64,000 nucleotides of DNA, from NCBI GenBank assembly GCA_017460885.1, contig JAFUAB010000034.1, positions 124,001 to 188,000 of the forward strand. Direction: 5' to 3'. The position numbers and the translations under genes were made by a program. Source of the stretch: Lachnospiraceae bacterium. GTDB lineage: Bacteria; Bacillota; Clostridia; Lachnospirales; Lachnospiraceae. This document shows positions 8,911 through 15,202 of the stretch, one piece after another (the stretch's first letter is position 1; each line of letters opens with the position of its first letter). Below the pieces are notes generated by a model. That model saw only the letters and a program-made list of their open reading frames with translations, searched no databases and was not told where the DNA came from.

Positions 8911-9207
8911 ATGAAATTCATACAGACCAGTAAACAACGCGCACGTTTGAGAAGCCTGGCACAGAATCTGGATCCTATATTTCAGGTGGGTAAATCCAGT
9001 CTTACTCCGGAGGTCACGGAAGCCATCAGAGAAGCTTTCAATACAAGGGAACTGATCAAGATATCCGTATTGAAAAACTGCATGGATGATCCAAGAGAAC
9101 TGGGCGAGATCATAGCCGAGAGAACAGGCTCCGAGCTTGTTCATACCATCGGAAAGAAGATAGTTCTGTACAAACGAGACATCGACAATCCCGGGATAGA
9201 GCTTTGA
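8911..9207 (+). CDS. yhbY: YhbY/YqeI family RNA-binding protein (CRM domain)
   Basis: Small CRM-domain RNA-binding protein linked to pre-50S ribosome assembly. The 98-residue sequence has the family pattern: QRARLRSLAQNLDPIFQVGKSSLTPEV, a central helix, and VHTIGKKIVLYKR near the end (the GxxxVLYR-type strand). ATG at 8911 is preferred over an in-frame start 33 bp upstream because AAAGGAAA lies 7-8 bases before it and the family begins at this point. yqeK follows after 15 bp; the nadD gene that usually lies between them is absent. Confidence 0.93.
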   Translation: MKFIQTSKQRARLRSLAQNLDPIFQVGKSSLTPEVTEAIREAFNTRELIKISVLKNCMDDPRELGEIIAERTGSELVHTIGKKIVLYKRDIDNPGIEL

Positions 9208-9222
9208 TAAGAGCGGATCCAT

Positions 9223-9810
9223 ATGAATAACCTGACTTACGATTACCCACTTATTCGAAAAAAACTTGAGAAGGCACTGGATCCCGAAAGATACGAACAC
9301 ACTCTTGGGGTAGCAGTTACTTCCCGGATGCTTGCAAGGATATACGGAGCTGATGAGGCTTCCGCATATACGGCGGGACTTTTGCATGACTGTGCAAAAA
9401 ATCTCCCCCATAAAGAAAAGCTTAAGATGTGCGAAAAGGAAAAGCTCGAGGTGAGCGAGGTGGAAAAAGCAAACCCCGGACTTCTTCATGCAAAGGTCGG
9501 AGCTATAGTTGCACGCGATGTATACGGGATCAGTGATCCGGACATTTTGAATGCGATACGCAGCCATACCACCGGAAGACCCGAAATGAGTCTGCTGGAA
9601 AAGATAATTTTTACGGCTGATTACATTGAACCCGGAAGAGAGGAACGTCCGGGATTGACCGAACTCAGGAAGGAAGCCTTCACAGATCTTGACGAATGTG
9701 TATTTCATATCCTCGATGCGACCCTAAGATATCTTGGAAATACAGCAAAAGCCATAGATCCGGCTACCAGAGAGACCTTTATATACTATTCAGACAGGAG
9801 ATTGAAATGA
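9223..9810 (+). CDS. yqeK: HD-domain nucleotide phosphatase YqeK (Ap4A hydrolase, symmetrical)
   Basis: HD-superfamily metal phosphohydrolase; members hydrolyse diadenosine tetraphosphate symmetrically to ADP. Visible motifs: ERYEHTLGVAVTSRMLA (first His), LLHDCAKN near residue 54 (HD), HAKVGAIVARDVYGI, AIRSHTTGRPEMSLLEKIIFTADYIEPGRE (the D in ADYIEPGR is the last metal ligand). 195 residues is normal. The stop overlaps the rsfS start (ATGA). Named on strong family similarity; NadD-YqeK fusions are known in other Firmicutes but here no NadD part is attached. Confidence 0.95.
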   Translation: MNNLTYDYPLIRKKLEKALDPERYEHTLGVAVTSRMLARIYGADEASAYTAGLLHDCAKNLPHKEKLKMCEKEKLEVSEVEKANPGLLHAKVGAIVARDVYGISDPDILNAIRSHTTGRPEMSLLEKIIFTADYIEPGREERPGLTELRKEAFTDLDECVFHILDATLRYLGNTAKAIDPATRETFIYYSDRRLK

Positions 9811-10160
9811 GTGAAAGATCTGCTGAAATGGCAAAACTTGCCTACAGATGCCTTGAAAACAAGAAGGCAGACAATATTCAGATAATCGATATAAGTGAAA
9901 TATCGGTCATAGCGGATTATTTTCTGATCGCCGGTGGAAACAACCGCAATCAGATACAGGCAATGTCGGATCATGTGGAAGAAGAACTCGGCAAGGCCGG
10001 ATATGATCCGAGACAGATTGAAGGATATAATCAGTCAAATTGGGTTTTGCTTGATTATTCGGATATCATCATCCATATATTTGATAAGGAAAGCCGCTCC
10101 TTCTATGATCTGGAACGGCTTTGGAAAGATGGTAAACCTGTAGATATAAGCGATCTGTAA
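9807..10160 (+). CDS. rsfS: Ribosome silencing factor RsfS
   Basis: Binds L14 on the 50S subunit and blocks subunit joining during starvation. 117 residues; conserved stretches include DISEISVIADYFLIAGGNNRNQIQAM, GYNQSNWVLLDYSDIIIHIFD and the end FYDLERLWKDG. ATG at 9807 is chosen for the 4-bp ATGA overlap with yqeK and because the family starts here. Last gene of the obgE-yhbY-yqeK-rsfS run; the next gene is convergent. Confidence 0.97.
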   Translation: MSERSAEMAKLAYRCLENKKADNIQIIDISEISVIADYFLIAGGNNRNQIQAMSDHVEEELGKAGYDPRQIEGYNQSNWVLLDYSDIIIHIFDKESRSFYDLERLWKDGKPVDISDL

Positions 10161-10202
10161 AAATATATACTATAAAATAAATTCCGATCAATAAGGTGCT
10201 TT

Positions 10203-10604
10203 CTAAAACTCCGTATAGTAGGGCATTATCAGATAGTGACCTGCTATGACCCTATCATCATTTAAATGATTGATATATCTGATCTCATTGATGTATGAAT
10301 CAAGAGACTCATAATGATCGTAATTGATATATTCCGATGCAAGTGATCCGAGAGAAGCCCCATATGGGATCATGACGCTGGTATAAACCTTGGCAGTACT
10401 GTCAGTGCCGGGTTCGGATGCCCTGGACAGAAACGAAGTGAGGCCAAAAGCCGAAGACAGTACGATTATCAGTGCACAAGCGGCTATGACCGTCCTTCTG
10501 CGCAATTGACGCTGTCTGCGCCTGCGGTTACGCAATATCTTAAGTTCTCTAAGCTCTGAAGCGGATAATTCTCTGTTATTGTTTCTGCTGATCATCATAT
10601 CCAT
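10203..10604 (-). CDS. YneA-like LysM membrane protein (probable SOS cell-division suppressor)
   Basis: A 133-residue protein: a very basic N-terminus (LRNRRRRQRQLRRR), one membrane segment (about 38-58, TVIAACALIIVLSSAFGLTS), then an extracytoplasmic LysM-like domain (TSVMIPYGASLGSLASEY, INEIRYINHLNDDRVIAGHYLIMPYY). That build and its position divergent from lexA match Bacillus YneA, which blocks septation during DNA damage and is LexA controlled. GGAGG lies 7 bases before the ATG. Its promoter holds a LexA box between -35 and -10 and another just past the -10. Function by analogy is inference, but context and operators make it convincing. Confidence 0.8.
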   Translation of the reverse strand: MDMMISRNNNRELSASELRELKILRNRRRRQRQLRRRTVIAACALIIVLSSAFGLTSFLSRASEPGTDSTAKVYTSVMIPYGASLGSLASEYINYDHYESLDSYINEIRYINHLNDDRVIAGHYLIMPYYTEF

Positions 10605-10649
10605 AATGTTCCTCCGAAATCCGTTTCACCAAAAGCGTACATCCGTTCC

Positions 10650-10661
10650 GAACAACTGTTC
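10650..10661. promoter_or_regulatory. LexA operator (SOS box 1), GAAC-AACT-GTTC
   Basis: Perfect Cheo-box core GAAC-N4-GTTC. It lies 8 bp past the -10 hexamer of the leftward YneA-like promoter, at about the transcription start. Confidence 0.85.
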
Positions 10662-10668
10662 TGTGTGT

Positions 10669-10697
10669 ATGATACCGAACATTTATTCGTTTGTCAA
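10669..10697 (-). promoter_or_regulatory. Promoter of the YneA-like gene
   Basis: Read leftward: TTGACA (10697-10692), 17-bp spacer, TATCAT (10674-10669). The spacer contains SOS box 2, the classic position for LexA repression. Confidence 0.85.
10677..10688. promoter_or_regulatory. LexA operator (SOS box 2), GAAC-ATTT-ATTC
   Basis: One mismatch from GAAC-N4-GTTC, with extended flanks CGAAC...TTCG. It occupies the spacer of the YneA-like promoter. Confidence 0.75.
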
Positions 10698-10706
10698 GCA
10701 AAAACA

Positions 10707-10718
10707 GAACGAATGTTC
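10707..10718. promoter_or_regulatory. LexA operator (SOS box 3), GAAC-GAAT-GTTC
   Basis: Perfect core palindrome. It ends 11 bp before the -35 of the rightward lexA promoter and lies 9 bp upstream of the -35 of the leftward promoter, so it could serve both directions; autoregulation of lexA is the likely role. Confidence 0.85.
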
Positions 10719-10729
10719 CGAAAATTTGT

Positions 10730-10757
10730 TTGCATTTTTGTGAAATCATGTTATACT
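10730..10757 (+). promoter_or_regulatory. lexA promoter
   Basis: TTGCAT (10730-10735), 16-bp spacer, TATACT (10752-10757), about 86 bp before the lexA start codon. SOS box 3 is just upstream. Confidence 0.65.
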
Positions 10758-10843
10758 TGTTTACAGATAGCAGATTATTTACGTCTGTAATTCAATTATA
10801 ACCGAGCATGTGTCCCATAAAACGGACAGAGAGGAGGCATTTT

Positions 10844-11470
10844 ATGGCCAGTGGCAAAATATCCGCCAAGCAGCAGCAGATCCTGGAATATATTAAAGAA
10901 GAGATCCTTCAGAAGGGATATCCCCCGGCTGTTCGTGAGATATGCAATGCCGTCGATCTTAAGAGTACCTCCACAGTGCATGCCCATCTTGAAAAACTTG
11001 AAAAAAACGGTTATATTCGTAGAGACCCTACCAAACCGAGGGCAATCGAAATAGTGGATGATAATTTCCAGCAGGTTCGAACCGAGATGATCTCCATACC
11101 TGTTGTGGGCAGAGTTGCAGCCGGAGAACCGATATTTGCGGACCAGAATATATCCGGCTATTTCCCGGTTCCTGCTTCAATGGTTCCCGCAGGAGACAGT
11201 TTTGTACTTAATGTCAAAGGAGATTCCATGATCAATGCCGGTATATTCTCGGAGGATCAGATCTTTGTACATGCCTGCAATACCGCGAACAACGGAGAAA
11301 TGGTCGTTGCTCTGATCGATGATTCGGCTACCGTCAAGACGTTTTATAAAGAGGACGGTCATATCAGGCTTCAGCCGGAAAACGACGATATGGATCCGAT
11401 AATCGTTAACGATTGTCAGATACTGGGACGGGTATTCGGTGTGTTCAGAATGGTAAAATCAGGTTTCTGA
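10844..11470 (+). CDS. lexA: LexA SOS transcriptional repressor
   Basis: Dimeric SOS repressor that self-cleaves when RecA is activated. N-terminal winged helix (1-65, SAKQQQILEYIKEEI ... TSTVHAHLEKLEKNGYIRR). Cleavage site Ala93-Gly94 in GRVAAGEP. Peptidase S24 fold with nucleophile Ser128 (GDSMINAGI) and general base Lys165 (SATVKTFYKE); these positions match Bacillus LexA closely. ATG at 10844 is chosen because GAGGAGG precedes it at good spacing; an in-frame ATG 36 bp upstream lacks this. Divergent from the YneA-like gene with three operators between them. Confidence 0.98.
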   Translation: MASGKISAKQQQILEYIKEEILQKGYPPAVREICNAVDLKSTSTVHAHLEKLEKNGYIRRDPTKPRAIEIVDDNFQQVRTEMISIPVVGRVAAGEPIFADQNISGYFPVPASMVPAGDSFVLNVKGDSMINAGIFSEDQIFVHACNTANNGEMVVALIDDSATVKTFYKEDGHIRLQPENDDMDPIIVNDCQILGRVFGVFRMVKSGF

Positions 11471-11494
11471 TAGTTTGGATTTTTTCGAGATAAG

Positions 11495-13117
11495 ATGTTT
11501 AAACTGTTATTTACCGGTGTAGGCAGACGGATCGAGCTTTTACAGGCATTCAGAGAGGCTTCTCTGAATCTTAATATCGATATCAGGATTTACGGCGCAG
11601 ATATGGCAGGATCTGCGCCTGCGCTGTGTTGGTGCGACGAGACCAGAAAAGTCTGCGCGATGAGGGATCCCGGATATATAGATGACCTCATCACCATTTG
11701 CAAAAATGATAATATAGATCTGCTTATCCCCACGATCGATACGGATCTGCTTGTGTTGTCTCATTCTATCGATCGATTTGCCGGGATCGGTACCAGAGTA
11801 TTGATAAGTGATCCCGATATGATCTCTGTCTGCAGGGACAAAAACTATACCTCGGATTTCTTCCTGAAATGCGGTTTAAAAGCGCCGCGTACCTATAACG
11901 ATACTGCTGACTATGACGGCGGTTTTCCCGCATTTATCAAGCCAAAGGACGGCTCCAGCTCCATAAATGCATATCGCGTTGATTCCGACAGTGAACTCTC
12001 TTCGTATGCCGGTATGATAGAGGATTATATTATCCAGCCCTTTGTTTCGGGAACCGAATATACCGTGGATATCTTCTGCGATTTTGAAGGTAATCCCGTG
12101 TATATCACCCCTCGGATAAGACTGGCTGTCAGGGCCGGAGAGGTCCTTAAGACCGAGATCGTAAAGGATGATATTATAGTTGATGAGATGAAGGCCTTAT
12201 GCAGTGAGTTTAAACCCTGCGGCCCGATCACCGTACAGCTTATCCGTGATTCTTCATCCGGCGATGATTATTATATAGAGATCAATCCGAGGTTCGGAGG
12301 AGGCGCTCCGCTCAGTATGAAGGCAGGGGCCCGCAGCGCAGAGGCCATTTTAAGGCTTTTAGACGGAGAGCGTCCCGGCTTTGTTCCCGATGCCGCTGCT
12401 CCGGGACATATATACAGCCGGTTTGATCAAAGTGTATATATCCACAAACCCGATATCAAACGCATACGAGGCGCCATCTTTGATCTGGATGATACTCTTT
12501 ATCCCGAATCAGAATATGTTATGAGCGGATACAGGCTTATTGCCGATCACCTCGGATACGCCGGCTATGCCGATATCCTTATGGATCATTTCCGAAATAA
12601 GGAACCCGCTGTCGACAGATTACTTGAAGATATCGGCCGGATCGATGAGAAAGAAGAGTGCATAAGGATCTATCGTGAACAGATGCCCTCTATCTCTTTA
12701 TATGAAGGGGCCTCCGAACTGATACGCAGACTGATCGAAAATAATATTCGCGTCGGTATCATTACAGACGGACGTGTTTTGTCGCAAAGAAACAAGATCC
12801 TGGCTTTGGGCATAAACAAATTGATTGCGGATGACGATATCATTATTACCGATGCTCTCGGAGGACCGCAGTTCAGAAAACCCGATGATCTTTCTTTTCG
12901 CATCATGCAGCGCAGGTGGAAGCTGCCGGCCGAAGAGATGATCTACATCGGTGATAACCTGTCCAAAGACCATCAGGGACCACGCAAGGTCGGAATGGGA
13001 TTTGTACATTTCAATAATCCTGACGGAATATATGATCATGACCATGGAATGTTTGATTACATTACGGTTAACAGCTTCAGTGAATTGACCGGTCTGTTCC
13101 GTGACCTGACCGGATGA
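11495..13117 (+). CDS. ATP-grasp ligase fused to HAD hydrolase
   Basis: A 540-residue fusion. Residues 1-315 form a carbamoyl-phosphate-synthase-like ATP-grasp enzyme: Rossmann start LLFTGVGRRIELLQAF, FIKPKDGSSS (ATP Lys), IIQPFVSGTEYTVDIF, and the metal-binding IEINPRFGGGAPL. Residues 325-540 are a HAD-superfamily hydrolase: motif I FDLDDTLYP near 329-333, motif II IITDGR, motif III Lys in FRKPDD, motif IV YIGDNLSKDH. Such proteins probably ligate an amine or amino acid to a carboxylate, with the HAD part removing a phosphate, but the substrate is unknown. It starts 24 bp after lexA without a clear own promoter. Related single-domain pairs exist in polysaccharide and nucleotide-sugar clusters; nothing here identifies the pathway. 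Confidence 0.85.
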   Translation: MFKLLFTGVGRRIELLQAFREASLNLNIDIRIYGADMAGSAPALCWCDETRKVCAMRDPGYIDDLITICKNDNIDLLIPTIDTDLLVLSHSIDRFAGIGTRVLISDPDMISVCRDKNYTSDFFLKCGLKAPRTYNDTADYDGGFPAFIKPKDGSSSINAYRVDSDSELSSYAGMIEDYIIQPFVSGTEYTVDIFCDFEGNPVYITPRIRLAVRAGEVLKTEIVKDDIIVDEMKALCSEFKPCGPITVQLIRDSSSGDDYYIEINPRFGGGAPLSMKAGARSAEAILRLLDGERPGFVPDAAAPGHIYSRFDQSVYIHKPDIKRIRGAIFDLDDTLYPESEYVMSGYRLIADHLGYAGYADILMDHFRNKEPAVDRLLEDIGRIDEKEECIRIYREQMPSISLYEGASELIRRLIENNIRVGIITDGRVLSQRNKILALGINKLIADDDIIITDALGGPQFRKPDDLSFRIMQRRWKLPAEEMIYIGDNLSKDHQGPRKVGMGFVHFNNPDGIYDHDHGMFDYITVNSFSELTGLFRDLTG

Positions 13118-13174
13118 TCATATCTATAAGTCAGTACGGGGCAAAAATCACAGCCATACCGAGAGGAAATTAAC

Positions 13175-14587
13175 ATGAGTATAATCGGTGGTTTTATGGT
13201 ACCTCATCCGCCTTTGATCATACCGGATATAGGCAGAGGCGAGGAAAAGAAGATTCAAAAAACAATAAATGCATATGATGAGGCAGCTGATCGTATCGGC
13301 AGTCTTAAGCCTGATACCATCATCATTTCCAGTCCGCATACCACCATGTATTCGGATTATTTCCATATTTCTCCCGGAGAATCGGCCAAAGGTGATTTCG
13401 GCGGCTACAGGGCTCCGCAGGTAAGCTTTAATGAAACATATGATCGTGAACTTGCGGATACCATAGTGCATTTAGCCGAAACAGAAGGCTTTCCGGCCGG
13501 ATTTATGGGAGAACGCGATAAGACCCTGGATCACGGAACCATGATCCCCCTGTATTTTGTCAGAAAATACTGGAATGATTTTAAGATCGTACGTATCGGT
13601 CTGTCAGGACTTCCTCTTACCGACCATTACAGGCTCGGAACCTTTATACGCAGGGCAGTGGAACAGACCGGACGACGCGCAGTCTATATCGCAAGCGGCG
13701 ATCTCTCTCATAAATTAAAGAATTCAGGTCCTTACGGATACGCTCCCGAGGGGCCGGATTATGATGAACGCATAATGGAAGTCATGGGAAGCGGAGATTT
13801 CGGCAGACTGTTTGATTTCAGCGAAGCTTTTTGCGATAGGGCAGCCGAATGCGGACACAAATCGTTTGTAATGATGGCAGGAGCGTTTGATGGCCGGGGC
13901 GTAATATCCGAAGTATTGTCACACGAAGATGTAACAGGTGTCGGTTATGGAATATGCTGCTTTGAACCCACAGAGCCTGATGAAAACAGATATTTTCTCG
14001 AACAATACTATGAACGCAGGGATAAAGAGATAGAACAGATGCGGGCAAGTGAGGATATATTTGTCAAAACCGCAAGGACCGCGTTGGAAGCACATATAAG
14101 AGACGGCAGAACGATCACTCCCGAAGAAGCAACGGGGAAGCTTGACCCGGATTCGGAGGAGTATAGAGAACTGTACGAGAGAGCTGCGGGAGCATTTGTG
14201 TCTATACACAAGGACGGCAGATTACGCGGATGTATAGGTACTATAAGCCCGCTTGAGAACTGTATTGCGGCAGAACTTGTCCGAAATGCCATTTCGGCGG
14301 CCACATCCGATCCCAGATTTGATCCCATAATGCCGGAGGAGCTGGCTAATCTCGAATACAGCGTGGATATACTGGGTACACCCGAACCGATATCTTCTCC
14401 TGAGGAGCTGGATGTTAAGCGCTACGGTGTCATTGTGAGCAAAGGATTCAGGAGAGGCTTGCTTTTACCGGATCTTGACGGTGTCGATACGGTAGAGGAT
14501 CAGATTGAGATCGCGCGTAAAAAAGGCGGAATCGGAGAGCATGAAAAATATAAACTTGAACGTTTTGAAGTCATAAGGCATCACTGA
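13175..14587 (+). CDS. MEMO/LigB-like dioxygenase fold fused to AMMECR1 domain (AmmeMemoRadiSam A/B)
   Basis: A 470-residue fusion of the two non-radical-SAM components of the AmmeMemoRadiSam system. Residues 1-270 are the MEMO/class III extradiol dioxygenase fold (GGFMVPHPPLIIPDIGRG, IIISSPHTTMYSD, LDHGTMIPLYFV, AVYIASGDLSHKL). Residues about 285-470 are AMMECR1, with the near-invariant RLRGCIGT near residue 350 and LEYSVDILGTPEPIS. The system's function is unknown, although RNA or protein modification has been proposed. The radical SAM partner (AmrS), commonly adjacent, is not in this window: the next gene is tRNA-Leu. GAGAGGAAA precedes the ATG. Confidence 0.93.
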   Translation: MSIIGGFMVPHPPLIIPDIGRGEEKKIQKTINAYDEAADRIGSLKPDTIIISSPHTTMYSDYFHISPGESAKGDFGGYRAPQVSFNETYDRELADTIVHLAETEGFPAGFMGERDKTLDHGTMIPLYFVRKYWNDFKIVRIGLSGLPLTDHYRLGTFIRRAVEQTGRRAVYIASGDLSHKLKNSGPYGYAPEGPDYDERIMEVMGSGDFGRLFDFSEAFCDRAAECGHKSFVMMAGAFDGRGVISEVLSHEDVTGVGYGICCFEPTEPDENRYFLEQYYERRDKEIEQMRASEDIFVKTARTALEAHIRDGRTITPEEATGKLDPDSEEYRELYERAAGAFVSIHKDGRLRGCIGTISPLENCIAAELVRNAISAATSDPRFDPIMPEELANLEYSVDILGTPEPISSPEELDVKRYGVIVSKGFRRGLLLPDLDGVDTVEDQIEIARKKGGIGEHEKYKLERFEVIRHH

Positions 14588-14652
14588 CTATTATGGTCAA
14601 CAATTTAGGCGATGACCTAAACGGTCAACATCTTATACATACCATATTTTTC

Positions 14653-14681
14653 TTGATTATGATCCTCCAAAATGATAATAT
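14653..14681 (+). promoter_or_regulatory. Promoter of tRNA-Leu(CAA)
   Basis: TTGATT (14653-14658), 17-bp spacer, TAATAT (14676-14681). Transcription would start about 12 bases before the tRNA 5' end. Confidence 0.75.
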
Positions 14682-14700
14682 ATTTTGTGTGTTTACACAT

Positions 14701-14783
14701 GCCGGCGTGGCGGAATGGCAGACGCGGCAGACTCAAAATCTGTTATTGGCAACAATGTGCGGGTTCAAGTCCCGCCGCCGGCA
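14701..14783 (+). tRNA. tRNA-Leu (anticodon CAA)
   Basis: Class II tRNA of 83 nt. The acceptor stem GCCGGCG pairs with CGCCGGC (14776-14782), discriminator A at 14783. The anticodon stem GCAGA/TCTGT encloses loop CTCAAAA, giving anticodon CAA (reads UUG). A long variable arm (TATTGGCAACAATG) and T arm GCGGG-TTCAAGT-CCCGC follow. The CCA end is not encoded. The gene is single, with its own promoter and a terminator-like hairpin 26 bp downstream. Confidence 0.96.
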
Positions 14784-14808
14784 TATTTTCTTTTTTTTCA
14801 GTAGGCAG

Positions 14809-14860
14809 AGCCCGAGCTTTTATAGTTAACGAATTCGTTTACTATGGTTTCGGGCTTTTT
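14809..14860 (+). terminator. Probable intrinsic terminator with a palindrome in its loop
   Basis: AGCCCGA (14809-14815) pairs with TCGGGCT (14850-14856), followed by a TTTTT run. The loop is itself occupied by a 24-bp near-palindrome (14822-14845). It would end the tRNA transcript, yet the next gene's ATG lies only 14 bp after the stem, leaving little room for a promoter. Confidence 0.7.
14822..14845. repeat. Short copy of palindromic TATAGT repeat
   Basis: A 24-bp near-perfect palindrome (one mismatched pair) made of ATAGTTAACGAA joined to TTCGTTTACTAT. Its half equals the terminal sequence of the 102-bp element at 24765-24866 (TATAGTAAACGAATT), so it looks like that element with the middle removed. 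Confidence 0.7.
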
Positions 14861-14870
14861 ATTTAAGCAT

Positions 14871-15200
14871 ATGGATTGTAAACAGGCAGAATCCCTGATT
14901 CCGGCATATCTTGAGAATTCACTTGAACCCGACGAATTGCTGGAATTTCTCAAACACATAGACGAATGCAGCGAATGCCGTGAGGAACTGTCCATACAGT
15001 TTCTGATAACCGACGGTCTTAATTCCCTCAATACCGGCGACAGTTATGATCTGCAGTCTGCAATGGAAGAGAAAGTCAGCCATTCCCGTAAAGAGATCGA
15101 GAGGCACGACCGGCTGTTTCGACTGCGTAATCTGCTGGTGACAATTGTTATCGCGGCGTTTGTTATTGCCGGTATCACGATTTATATGCATTTGGTATAG
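14871..15200 (+). CDS. Zinc-finger (zf-HC2) anti-sigma-like single-pass membrane protein
   Basis: A 109-residue protein beginning MDCKQAESLIPAYLENSL, with an HC2 zinc-binding pattern: HIDECSECREEL (H-x3-C-x2-C) near residues 25-36. One transmembrane helix sits near the C-terminus (about 88-107, LLVTIVIAAFVIAGITIYMH). This is the layout of ZAS-type anti-sigma factors, but no sigma factor gene lies in the window and the protein lacks a sensory extracytoplasmic domain, so its partner is unknown. ATG at 14871 is chosen because the zf-HC2 fold starts there; an in-frame ATG 27 bp upstream would run through the terminator. The ribosome binding site is weak. polA begins 3 bp after the stop. Confidence 0.75.
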   Translation: MDCKQAESLIPAYLENSLEPDELLEFLKHIDECSECREELSIQFLITDGLNSLNTGDSYDLQSAMEEKVSHSRKEIERHDRLFRLRNLLVTIVIAAFVIAGITIYMHLV

Positions 15201-15202
15201 AT

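Noticed and set aside
14593..14866. Open frames covering the tRNA-Leu region
   Set aside because: They run through the tRNA gene and terminator; structural RNA explains the sequence.
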